Assembly (NCBI GenBank): GCA_015680685.1
Contig: MNCI01033354.1
Span: forward strand, 662,062-726,061
Direction: 5' to 3'
From: Gnetum montanum
Taxonomy: Eukaryota; Streptophyta; Gnetopsida; Gnetales; Gnetaceae
DNA: 64,000 nt
Under the pieces are notes generated by a model. It had not been told where the DNA came from. It was given only the letters and a program-made list of their open reading frames with translations, and did no database searches. Both the position numbers and the translations under genes were made by a program. This document shows positions 26,031 to 36,682 of this stretch, one piece after another (within the stretch, counting starts at the first letter, position 1; each line of letters starts with the position of its first letter).

Positions 26031-28560
26031 ATGGCTTCACATAATGATCAACCATCACTTGCCAAGGAGACAAGAAGAAGCAATGATAGAATTGTTGATG
26101 AAGAAGAATGGGGGATGCCAATGTATACATGAATCACTTATGCTTATACTAATCCATACAATCAAGACTTTACTTTCATCTTCCATCAAGACAACCAAAT
26201 GAGGTGGAGAGACATACAATGCAACATAATCTTGCCTCTAGAACATGCAACATTGAACATGTTACAAATTTCTCTATAGGGAATGCGTGTGGACTAGATC
26301 TAGGAAGGGTATCATGTAACTCAACACATGACTAGATCCTATGAATCCACCAATGAGCAAATGAGAAGAGATGTTGTCATGGAAATCAAACATATACATA
26401 GCAAAGGAAAGTAGACTAACACTTTTTTTGTCATAGAAGAACTTGATGCTCATCAATTCATTTTAGAACAACTCCACCAAAACCATGAGAAGTCCTCAAA
26501 GATACTGGTCATCAGACTAGAGGAACCTATCAAAGCCCAACTTCATTCTACTTTGGTAAAGACACAAAAGAGGAAGGATACTAAGTTAAGATACAAGTGG
26601 GACTCTAGGCCAAGGGATATTACTAAATCTTACATGAAGACATATAAGAGTCACAAAAAGAGAACCAACTAGCACTGTTCTCCTGCCACCTCGTTTGCCT
26701 CATCATAATTGTCAAGGAACTTTGATAAGAAAAGACACAAGTACAAGGACACTGATAGAGAAGAAAGGAAAACTCATGGGCATCATGATAGATATTCTAA
26801 ATACTATGATTCAAAAGATGAAGAGTGTGAACAAAGAAGAAGAAGAGACATAAGAGAGGCATGAACATATAAGAGGTCACTACTACAATAAAGCATACAA
26901 ACATGATCATGATAATGAACCCCTTATGACAACCCAAAGCATGATCAATATTTAGAAAGTTGTCTACATATCAACTAGGCACATGAGAGATAGCTAAATC
27001 AAATGGCTAGATATGAATAACATGCCAATATTTGAAGGTGGTTACAATGTTGATCCCTAGCATCACCTTCAAGTATTCCATGATGCTTATGCCCTTCAAA
27101 ACATAGAGAGTGATAGGCAAAAATTGAAGTTGTTTCATAGAACAATTGTGAAGGATGCAGAAGCTAATATAGGTCACTAGAACCTATATCCATTAGACAC
27201 TGGAGTGCCATGCTTTAAATCCTTAATGATAAATATCAAACCTATTCAAAAGTGTTAAATCTAAGAAAAAAAATCTAGAACTAGAAACAAGGGACTCACA
27301 AAACCCTTGATGCAGCAATAGGAAGATATTATTCATTGTTACATAGGTGCCTAGGGCATAAATTTTCATCAAAGAAAACGTTGAGGCACATCATAAATGG
27401 GCTAAGAAGTAAAACCAAAGAGACCCTTAAGATTTACACCTAGGAAAGATTATCAGAATTAATGATCCATCATATTCAAAGACTAATCGATCAAGTGGCA
27501 AAAGAAGAAGGTAAACTCAAAAAAATAAAATCAATTGAAGAGTACAATAGGGATCCATAAATAAGAAAGAGAAATGCATAGGTGTGTGATACCCAAGAGG
27601 AAGAAACCTTGGACAATGCTATTCAAAAATAGATGCTACCAACCAAAAAATATATTACTGATGTAACAGCATAGGTAGGAAAAATGTGGGATTCGATTGA
27701 TGAAAGGTGTACAACAACGCTAAAGATTATGGAGGAAAGAGTAGAGTAAGCCTTCATAAGAGGCAAAGATAAAAGAAAGAAGAGAGAACTTGGAAGCAAA
27801 GGTAAAGTTACTTCAGTAGCTAAGGTCTCAAATACTAGCTCTATAGATGATGAAGGTTACACTATGCATCAATATGAACATCTTGAAGGATGTTGTCTGA
27901 TTGTGATACATCTACAAGAAACAAGGGCATATGCACTTAACCCCAAATTTGTTCAAAAACAAATGCCTAAATGGTTACCTTATCCTTAAGGTAACTACAG
28001 ATAGCAACCTCAACTAATGTACTATCCTAGTGGAGCCTTACCACAACCATAGGATCAATACCATCAACAATGGCAATAGTCTCAAGTGTGGGTCATGCCA
28101 CCACCTCACCAGTAGTATCCATATCAGCAATTTGACCCATATGGATACTATGTTTAACAACTTGTCCTACCAACAAATTCTTTCATTCAGACTCTGTAGT
28201 ATTATCCACTAGAATACCATCGATTGATCTCACAAAGGATTAATTCAGATTCATACATGCATCCACAAGTAGCTAATCTTTCAAATCCCAATCCAAATGC
28301 TTTACCACCAAGGCCACCACCAACAATGTTAGGAGAGTTGCCATCACAACCACAATAGAAGAGAGGTACAAAGGTAGAAAATATATAACTAGATGATCTC
28401 ACTAGCAATGCTAAGGACCAAATAAAGAAATGTCCTTTCTTTAGGACAAGTCTAGAGAAGGATAGTAGAATTAGAACTTCATCAAGACCATCTTCTCTTG
28501 AAACAAATCTTCTCACTGTTAACAAGCTTCCACTTTCATCCAGTCCAAATATTCAGACTA
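26031..28560 (+). pseudogene. gag: Element C gag polyprotein, degraded
   Basis: The start is the ATG at 26031 (MASHNDQPSLAKETRR), which has a clear counterpart in element D at 36544. The N-terminal domain contains DFTFIFHQDNQMRWRDI, a block shared with A, B, D and F. A basic, R/H/D-rich region follows at about 26560-26880. The retrotransposon gag domain is near 27015-27260 (FEGGYNVDPQHHLQVFHDAY, then TIVKDAEAN). At about 27870 the block EHLEGCCLIVIHLQ corresponds to CEICQYDYPKGCC of element A, so any cysteine-based knuckle is damaged here. A proline/glutamine/tyrosine-rich tail runs to about 28400. Numerous TAG and TAA stops and several frameshifts show it is dead. Confidence 0.8.
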
Positions 28561-28599
28561 TCATGCTTATTGAAATCATCACTAACTAGATCAAGGTAG

Positions 28600-29040
28600 G
28601 ACCACTTCCTAATAAGAGAATTGATCCAAGAATTCCTTTGATTTATCTGTGAATAACTAGGAATTTACCATGAAAATTTCTATTAGACTCAAGTTCCAGG
28701 GTGAATTTGATTTCCTACAAAACATATCAAGCATGGAACCTACCACCATGGAAAAAATGTAATATCAGGTTGAAGTTTGTAGATTAGTTTGTAATCACTC
28801 CTTTGGAGTAAATAGACAATGTAGTGACCACTATCAATGGGTGGTCATATCCAACAAACTTTTTGATTATCAATGTAAAAGATGCTAATAGGAAATTTTC
28901 AATAATCATGGGGAGGACATGGCTTAGCACAATCAATGTTAAGATAAGTATGAGAGATTTTTCAATTGAGATTTCTAAAAGAAGACACGCATGGAGCCAT
29001 ACACACATAGTGAATTCCATGCATAACTACTACAAGTAAA
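28600..29040 (+). pseudogene. Element C retropepsin-like protease, degraded
   Basis: The protease reads IPLIYL-ITRNLP, then LLDSSSRVNLIS (about 28685-28715), where the catalytic D-S-G is D-S-S. ITTINGWSYPTNFLI-type sequence follows (28825-28865), and then FSIIMGRTWLS at about 28900, the conserved IxGRxWL motif. The glycine change would be expected to impair the active site. No RT follows; the frame runs out into non-coding DNA. Homologous to PR in A (46060), B (56100) and D (33366). Confidence 0.8.
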
Positions 29041-29837
29041 GGGTGCAATAGTGGCCAACCCCTTAGAACATTAACATAGCTATCATTCCAGTCCACAACA
29101 ATAATAGTAAATCACTAGTGTATGAAACCAAAAGAGTAGAGGCCACAAAATCAAAAGATACCCCATGGACACTAACTAAGAACCTTAATTTATCTAATAC
29201 ATTCATGGAAACATCTGAAACACTTACTAATTTCCAAACTAGGAAAATGGCTCCAATTGAAAGCCTAAAAAAATAATTAACTCATAATCATACAATAAAA
29301 GAGAAAGAGAGAACAATGATTTAGACAATCATAACTCCACTACTATCAAAATTACATAGGATAATGATAGAAAAGTTACATCACTAAAGATGGTAGGTGA
29401 ACCACCTACAATGTATGACCCAGGAGATTTAGGAAGCATTGTCCAAACACTTGCCCATGAGATCAATTGTGGGGAAGATACTTTACTTTGACTTCAAAAT
29501 TAATAAGTGAATTTTCTAACTTTTTTTTTTTACAATTCTTTCCATCTTTTTACATTCTTTGACATTTCCTTATTCCTTTATACTTTTCCATTTCTTCAAT
29601 TTTTCATTTTCTTTTACATTTTTCATTCTTTTAACATTTTTCATTCTTTATACATTTTCATAATTCTTTTTATCTATTCCATTTCCTTCATACTTTTTTG
29701 AAACCCTTTGTAAATAATTTTGATTTTTAATAAAATACATTCAAATGAAGGCAAGATGTAGCCCAACAAAGTGAAGATTTTTCTATGTTATCAAGTCATA
29801 AGAGACTGATTATTTGCATAGTGAGCCCACATCATGT
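29041..29837 (+). other. Element C spacer between PR and extra ORF, including T-rich tract
   Basis: It includes a degraded coding tail (MVGEPPTMYDPGDLGS near 29390) and then a T-rich low-complexity tract at 29510-29720. From 29705 to 29830 it matches element D just downstream of D's RT (about 23820-23945). The match stops abruptly at CATCATGTCAACA, where the extra ORF begins. That is the join of a 1.7-kb deletion relative to D. Confidence 0.6.
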
Positions 29838-32299
29838 CAACAATAATTGTGGAACTTAACTTTGGTCCATTTTTGGAATTTTCTCTAGAAGGTGTTAAGG
29901 CCCAACTTTAGTCATCTCCTTTGTGGCCTCCTCTGACAACAAATGCAAAGTGGTATTTAGGAGAAACACTCCAATTTTGATAGAATGAAGAAGCAGATGC
30001 TATAGTAAAAATTGAAGGCATCTTAGGGTCAAACTTAGTTAAGGCAATTATGGAGGTACTAAATGTCCCAAGGAAGGAGAAAAAGTGGTACCGATATCAA
30101 CAAGATCTAACACAAACACTAGGAAGCTATGGTTGCAGTGGGCGTATGGCAAGGACAATAAAGGATACAGTGAACTAACTATAGAAGAAAAGATTTATTT
30201 TAAAATTATTACTTATCACTTGTTTCCTACCAAGAGATTAAACTGACTCTCTACATATGTGGCTAAAGGTAGCATAATATTAATGAGAAACTTCAATGTA
30301 AACATCGCACACCTCTACTTCATAGAAATCCAAAGGCAGTTCGAGGAGAAGAAGGTAGGGAAGTTAACACTTCCATTCCCTTGCCTTATCTGGAAGTTAT
30401 GCAAACAAGCTAGCATCCTTGCGTATACAAATGATGCATTAAGAAAGGCACAAGATGTTTCCTATGCCAATATGCTCAAGCTAATGCCTCGCAAAGAGGA
30501 CCAAATAGAAGAACAACCAAGCACTAAGGAGACTACCTAAACCATAGAACAACAATAGCAGCAACTGCAAGTTTCACCATCACTGCTGCAAGATTATAGG
30601 CCTTCAATTAGTCATTTGTAGCAAATTGCAAAAACCATCAATTGGGGAAGTAGAGATGAGGCCAATTTATTCAAAGTAATTGATGATGTAGTCAAGCCAA
30701 CCATCTCAGCAAATCTTGCTAGTGGACAAATATCATTAGAGTTAGGAGGAGAGGCCCAATGGTCACAACAAATTTCCAAGAATAGTGCATCATTCTGGAT
30801 GATGCTTGAATCTAGAGAAGGAGCCACGGTGGTGGTCATGCAGCACCATGATGCAATGAGAGTCTTAGAAGTAATCAAAAATTACATTAAAGAATCTTTC
30901 AATGTACCTATTGTGCTGCTAGCTAACATTTCTAGAACAAAAGATGCTTAAATGTTAGTTGGTACCTCTATAACTCTTTCAGAACATGAAGATGTGTTAG
31001 ATAGACTATTGCAGATAGGACAAGTTATGAAAAATCTCTTCAACATTCCTAGTGATGTTACTACAACATAATTCAAATTGATTACCACCAATGGAAAATT
31101 GATCATGACAAAAACCAGTACATAACATGCTGAGAATAATATTTGTAGATTATAAGAAGAGCTCATAGCCCTAAGAGCAAAATAAAGAGATCCAACTTAG
31201 TTCATTGCACTAGAATAGATAGCATAATTCAAAACTAAGCAGATCAATTACCTCCTTGAGAACAATAAAAACATGAAGAATGAGAAAGAAACAATAGTAT
31301 GGGATACTTTAGTAGCCAAAGCTCAAACATATGCCCATGCTAAAGCACTTGCTTCCTTACAAGACGAAAATAAAAAACACATTGCTAAGAACATGTGGTT
31401 GATCATTGTTGAAAAATAGAAAATAATTTTGAAAGACAACATCCACTAGCTGAGGGAATAGGTGGTGAGGGTCAACTAGGATATGAGCCACCTTGTAAGA
31501 GAAAACAAAACACTCTTCATGGAGGAGGTACATGCATTCATTAGAAGTCAACCATCAAAATTAGCACATGGTAAAATGAGGTGAGGAAGCATGAATGGCT
31601 CAAGGAACACTTCCAAGATCAAGTGGGAATGTATAAACAAATAAATGAGAAAGAGATCCAGATGGTGAAGGCCAACATTAATTCCATGTTAACACAAAAT
31701 CTAGAATGGCAACCCATCTTGGATTGCATGGACCACACCTATAAAGCAAAAGTGTAAAATAAAGACCTATAGATTAAAGACTTAAAAAATACATTGGGTT
31801 AGCAAACCTCCATTATGCTAATATGGCCATGTTGAAAGTAGGTAGGCCTAGAAGTGAGCTTGAACAATAAGTAGCAGCCACGTACACCTTATACAAGAAG
31901 GAGTTTGTAGATCACAAGGATGCTTTATAGAAACTTCAAGTAGCAAACTCAGAGCTAGAGATAGTTAAGGTTGGCTACCATGGGCAAAATGATGTAGCAG
32001 TGAACCTAGCCAAAATATTAATAGATTACCATGAATTAAGAAAAAAGGCTAGAGCTTTTGAAGAAGAAAGACAACATTTTGTAGCATGGTATGTTAAAGT
32101 TAATCAAATTTTTCTATAAGTACCATATCCATGGAACATGCTAACCTTATCAAACATTGGTTTATCAGCATGGATTGTTTACAAACCAAGAATGGAAGAG
32201 GATAAATTGTAGGTATTCCTAAAACACTATCAATTTTAGAAGCCTGATGACAAGGAGAAGAAACCAATGGAAGAGCCACCACTACTTGGAACAACCTAA
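29838..32299 (+). pseudogene. Element C extra 3' ORF (aORF), plant-transposon-domain-like, degraded
   Basis: A homologue of the extra ORF of element D, lacking D's basic N-terminus. Readable blocks are LNFGPFLEFSLEGVKAQL (29850), SSPLWPPLTTNAKWYLGET, YHLFPTKRLN (30225), NVNIAHLYFIEIQRQFEEKK (30297-30350), KLTLPFPCLIWKLCKQASI (30360-30415), SEHEDVLDRLLQIGQVMKN (30975-31040) and a charged, Q/E/K-rich C-terminal half ending near DDKEKKPMEEPPLLGTT (32299). The block order matches the plant-transposon-type domain followed by possible coiled coil. It is separated from PR by a non-coding spacer, so expression may need its own initiation. Function is unknown. Confidence 0.7.
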
Positions 32300-32490
32300 G
32301 GCTACATCCAACTTCATTAAATTTAGTTTTTATATTGTAAATTTTGTCATGTCACAAATGTGTCATTTTTATAAAACACTATTATGGAACTTAAGAATCA
32401 TGTATTAAGTAGTTTATGTCATGTAAATCTACCTCCCAATTTTGTAAGGGACTCTATCCCCATTTTGTAACTCGATGACAAGTTTTCGAT

Positions 32491-32504
32491 TAGTCATGGG
32501 GGTA
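32491..32504 (+). other. Element C polypurine tract
   Basis: TTAGTCATGGGGGTA lies directly before the 3' LTR. The same TCATGGGGGTA occurs at the same place in A and B, and as TCATGAGGGTG in D. It would prime plus-strand DNA synthesis. Confidence 0.75.
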
Positions 32505-33360
32505 TGATAAATCCAATTTTTTTGCAATAACGATATCGTATCTACCATGTCATAGATATGTTATCATATAAACAATATCATGAGATGTGTGCCAACCTAT
32601 AAAAGCAACACTTAGATGCATGGATCCATAGTAGATTTGATAGCATAATAGCAAAACTCTTTCAGTTTGTTTTGGTGATTTTAGCTTTCAGAACCTAGTA
32701 GTATGTGCCTACAGTGTGATGTTAAGTGATTGGATGGAATCTTTATTTGACTATGATGTACTTAGACACATTGCATGATCAGAAATAAAGATTGAAATTA
32801 CTTTCCATCATTGCAATAACACTTAGTTTTATTTCTACTTTCATTTAGTTTAATGTTTAGTATTTTCATTGTTATTGATTTACTTTCAATGCACTTTACT
32901 ATTCCTATCATTAAGCAGAATGAGTATGACTAATCTTGAGCACTTAAGTGTAGCTACTTGGTATTCCAGTAGTACTATCGCATGGTACACACAATAGTGT
33001 GGTACTTTGTAATTCCAATAGTAGTTACATAAATTCCAAGGTGTGAATGGAAGATTAAGATTGACTACTAATCACATAGGCTAGACTAGATTTGTTTACT
33101 GTTACTTAGAGTTAGATACTATTACTTTTACTTCATGTTAGCTAGGAGTACTATGGCCCATACAACATCATCTATCATATGCCTCATCATGAGTTAAACC
33201 ATATGCATTGAATTTAATAGCTCACATGGGAAGCCAACAATCACAAAATCTAACCAATTGCTTACATAATCACATTGCCTTATCTACAAAGTTTGACTGA
33301 GATCATGCATGAACACTTGTATCTCGTATGGTAGAGTGTTGGATACTCCATTGCTCATCA
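32505..33360 (+). repeat. Element C 3' LTR (856 bp)
   Basis: Starts TGATAAATCC and ends TTGCTCATCA, followed by the TSD copy CATGT. TATAAAAG is at 32598, 93 bp in. GATATCG and ATATC-type repeats occupy the upstream part. Confidence 0.92.
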
Positions 33361-33365
33361 CATGT

Positions 33366-33900
33366 ACTTATTAAATTGAGTTTCTTCACTATTAATAAGC
33401 TAGTGGGTGCCCTCTTGTTGGGTGGATGTTTCATATAGGAAATTTTGCACACATCATGTTTCTCCACATTGATTGCATGTCATAGTCTCTCTTTTCTAAT
33501 AGCCTAAATTCTTTGCATAAAATTGGACCCTTGATCATTGTATGTGATACATGGAACCCTTCGTCTGTGTAGGATTTCAACTTCATCTTCCTTGGAAATT
33601 TTCAAGGACAAATCATGAATTCCAAGCTTAGCATCCATGATGCTAAGCCAAGATCTTCCCATGATAATTGGAAATTCTCCCTTATTTTTCCCCATGTGAA
33701 TAATTAGAAAATCAATAGGATACAACCAACCACTGATAGTAGTAATCACATCATCCACCTATCCAAGTGTAATTGTGATTGATTGGCTTGCAAGCTCTAA
33801 ACAGATGTTACTTTTCTTTAGTGGTGGTAGGTTTCAAGCTTGGTACATGTCTTGAGATATCAAATTTACTCTAGACTCAAAATCTAATAGAGCTTTCTGT
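33366..33900 (-). pseudogene. Element D retropepsin-like protease, degraded
   Basis: Reading down from 33900: ALLDFESRVNLIS, in which the D-S-G catalytic triad is destroyed, then ITTISGWLYPIDFLI (about 33735-33700) and FPIIMGRSWLSIMDAKLG (about 33670-33620). This is the conserved IxGRxWL motif with the family-specific LGIHDLSLKISKE tail. The continuation towards RT is cut at 33361-33365 by element C and resumes at 25060. The spacing and order match the protease of A and B. Confidence 0.8.
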
Positions 33901-36544
33901 GATTTTATCTTGCTATTTGGAGATAAATCAAGGGACTTCCTAGATCAATTCTTTTTTGTGAAAGAGGCCCTACCTTCATCTAATGGATTACTATTTATGT
34001 CATAATGTTAATTATGACATTTGAACCTGATAAAGTTAGAATCTTACTACATTGAAAAGGGCTTGATGTGGTTGGGATGGAATTAGACATGTTCCCCATC
34101 TACTGAGTCTTTTTTGGACTTGTTCTAAAAAATGGTCATTTCTTAGGTTGAGACTCATAAGTAACCTTACCCTCATGCATATTAAATGTCCTTGTAGCAT
34201 TCTTTGGTTGGGGTTGTGATGGCAAATCCCCCTACATGACAAGAGGTGGTGTTGGTGGCATAGGATTTGAGCTTTAACTAGCAGGTCCAGCTATTAATGG
34301 ATGCACATATAAGTTGGGATCAATCCTTGGTGGAATTGATCTATGATATTTTGCTAAATAGTACTATGGGGCCTGAGCAACAACAAGATCAAGTGATACT
34401 GGATGCTAGATGAAATATCCATACAAATCTGGCTATTAGTATGGATATTACTGGTGGGATGGTAGTGTAGCCCATGACTAAGGTTGTTGCCACTACTAAT
34501 AATAGTGCTCCTATGGCTGTGGCAAAGCTTCACTAGGATAGTACATTGGTTGAAGGTTTTGTTGATAGTTACCTTAAGGATAAGGTAACCATTTGGGCAT
34601 TTTTCTTTTAACAAATATGGGATTAAGTGTGTATGCGCTTGTTTCTTGCAGATGTGTCATGATCAGAGAACATCCCTTAGGGTGTTTGTACTTGCACATG
34701 GTGCAACCTTCATCATCTATAGAGCTGGCATCTAAGACCTTAGCTATTGAAGTAGCTTTTCCTTTGCATCCAAGTTCTCTCTTGTTTCATTTGTCTTTGC
34801 CTCTTGTAAAGGCTTGCTCTACTCTTTCCTCCACAATCTTTAACACTGTGGTACATCTTCCATCAACTAAATTCCACATTTTTGCTACTTGTGCTGCTAC
34901 ATCAGCAATATATTTTTGGATCAGTAGCATCTCTTTTCGAATTACCTGGTCTAAGGTTTCTTCCTCTTAGATATCACACACTCATACATCCCTTTTTTTT
35001 ATCGATGGATCTTTGTTGTACTCTTTAGTTGACTCTCTTTCTCACATCTCACCTTCCTCTTTTGCCACTTTCTTGATTGGTCATTGAATATGATGGGTAA
35101 TCAGTTTTGATAATCTCCCTTGGGTGTAAACCCCAAGAGTTTCTTTGGTTTTACTTCTTAGCCCATTTACAATGTGCCTAAGCTATTCCTTTTGTGAAAC
35201 TCAATGGCTTGGGCATCTATGTAATAGTGAATAATATCTACCCATTGTTGCATCAAGGGTCTTGTAAGTCCATTGTTCCCATCCCTGGATTTTTTTGTGC
35301 AAGTTTGACACTCATGAATAGGTCTAGTATTTGTCATTAAATATTTTGAGCATTGTACTCCAACATCTAATGAATTCAAATTGCAATGACCTATACTAGC
35401 TCTCCGCTTCCTTTACAAGTGTTCTAGGAAAAAGTTTTGATTTCTTCCAATCACTCTCTATGTTTTGAAGGACACAGGAAACATGAAATGCTTGAAGGTG
35501 ATGTTGGGGATCAGGGTTATAACCACCTTCAAATCGTGGCATATTGTTCACATCTAGTCATTTGATTCAACTATCTCTCACATGCCTGGTTGGTGTGTAG
35601 ATAGCTTCCTAAATATTTATCATACTTTGAGTTGTCATTAGGGATTCATCATCATGATTAGGTTTGTGTTCTCTATTGTAGTGGTGACCCCTTCTATGCT
35701 CATGCCTCTCTTGATCCTCTCTTTTGTCTCTTCTTCTTCTTCATTCATGATCTTCATCTTTTGAATTAGAATACCTTGAATATCTATCATGATGGCCATG
35801 AGTTTTTTTTCATTTCCTATTAGATTCCCTCTACTTATGTCTTCTCCTATTAGAGTCCTTTGATGATTGTGATGAGGTAGACAAGGTGACAAGAGAACAA
35901 TGCCAGCTGATTCTTTTTTCATGACTCTTATATGTCTCTCTATAAGACTTAGTAGGATTCCTTGGCCTAGAGCCCCACTTGTATCTTGAGACAATAGCCT
36001 TCCTCTTATGTGTCTCTACCAAGGTAGAATGAAGTTGGACTTTGATAGGTTCCTCTAGTTTGATGATAGGTGTATTTGAAGGCTCCTCATGGTTTTGGTG
36101 GAGTTGTTCTAAAATGAATTGCTTAGCATCAAGTTCTTCTATGACAATAGAAGTGTTAGTCTACTTCCCTTTGTTGTGTATATGCTTGATCTCCATGGAA
36201 ACATCTCTTCTCATCTACTTCTTTGTGGGTTCATAGGGTTTTGGTCATATGTTGAGTCACATGATACCCTTCCTATATTTGGTCCAAATGCATTCCCTTT
36301 AAAGCAGTTTGTAGCATGTTTACTGCTGCACATTCTTGAGGTAGGATTACGTTACCTTATATTTCTCTCCACCTAATTTTTTTTCTTGATGAAAGATGAA
36401 AGTAAAGTCTAGATGGTACAGATCAATGTGAGCATAAGTGATTTGTGTCTGCATTAACATCCCTCATTTGTCTTTATCAACAATTCTATCACGGCTTCTT
36501 CTTATCTCCTTGGCAAGTGACGGTTGATCATTATGTGAAGCCAT
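33901..36544 (-). pseudogene. gag: Element D gag polyprotein, degraded
   Basis: The start is the ATG at 36544 (MASHNDQPSLAKEIRRSRD), giving an N-terminus almost identical to that of element C. DFTFIFHQEKKLGG follows, then a basic region (about 35640-36020) rich in R, H and E. The retrotransposon gag domain is at about 35200-35560. A proline/tyrosine/glutamine-rich tail lies at about 34350-34600. The frame is broken by many stops, mainly TAG. Gag is followed by PR in the same direction, as in all members of this family here. Confidence 0.8.
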
Positions 36545-36663
36545 ATTATAGTTTTAGATGGTTTATGTTAAAAGTTTACTTTACTTATAGTTATTATATT
36601 TGACTTTAAGTTTCAGATACAATGAACTTTGAAAAATCAATTACTTAGAATAACATTTACTTG

Positions 36664-36681
36664 TCCCTGGCAATGACACCA
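36664..36681 (-). other. Element D primer-binding site
   Basis: The minus strand reads TGGTGTCATTGCCAGGGA one base inside the 5' LTR. It matches the primer sites of A, B, C and F except at a few positions. Confidence 0.75.
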
Positions 36682-36682
36682 A

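Larger units (their letters stand above)
25066..33360 (+). mobile_element. Element C: complete non-autonomous Athila/Tat-like LTR retrotransposon with perfect TSD
   Basis: This is 8295 bp, flanked by the identical pentamer CATGT at 25061-25065 and 33361-33365. The order is 5' LTR, primer site, gag, PR, T-rich spacer, extra ORF, polypurine tract, 3' LTR. No RT, RNase H or integrase can be read, so it would depend on enzymes from a relative. It lies antiparallel inside the PR-RT junction of element D. The reading frames contain many TAG/TAA stops. Compared with D, the first part of the extra ORF and the spacer before it are missing. Confidence 0.92.

Noticed and set aside
28202-28525. 107-codon minus-strand ORF
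   Set aside because: Antisense of the proline/glutamine-rich tail of element C gag.
29507-29701. Phenylalanine-rich 64-residue ORF
   Set aside because: A T-rich low-complexity tract in element C; any frame would look hydrophobic.
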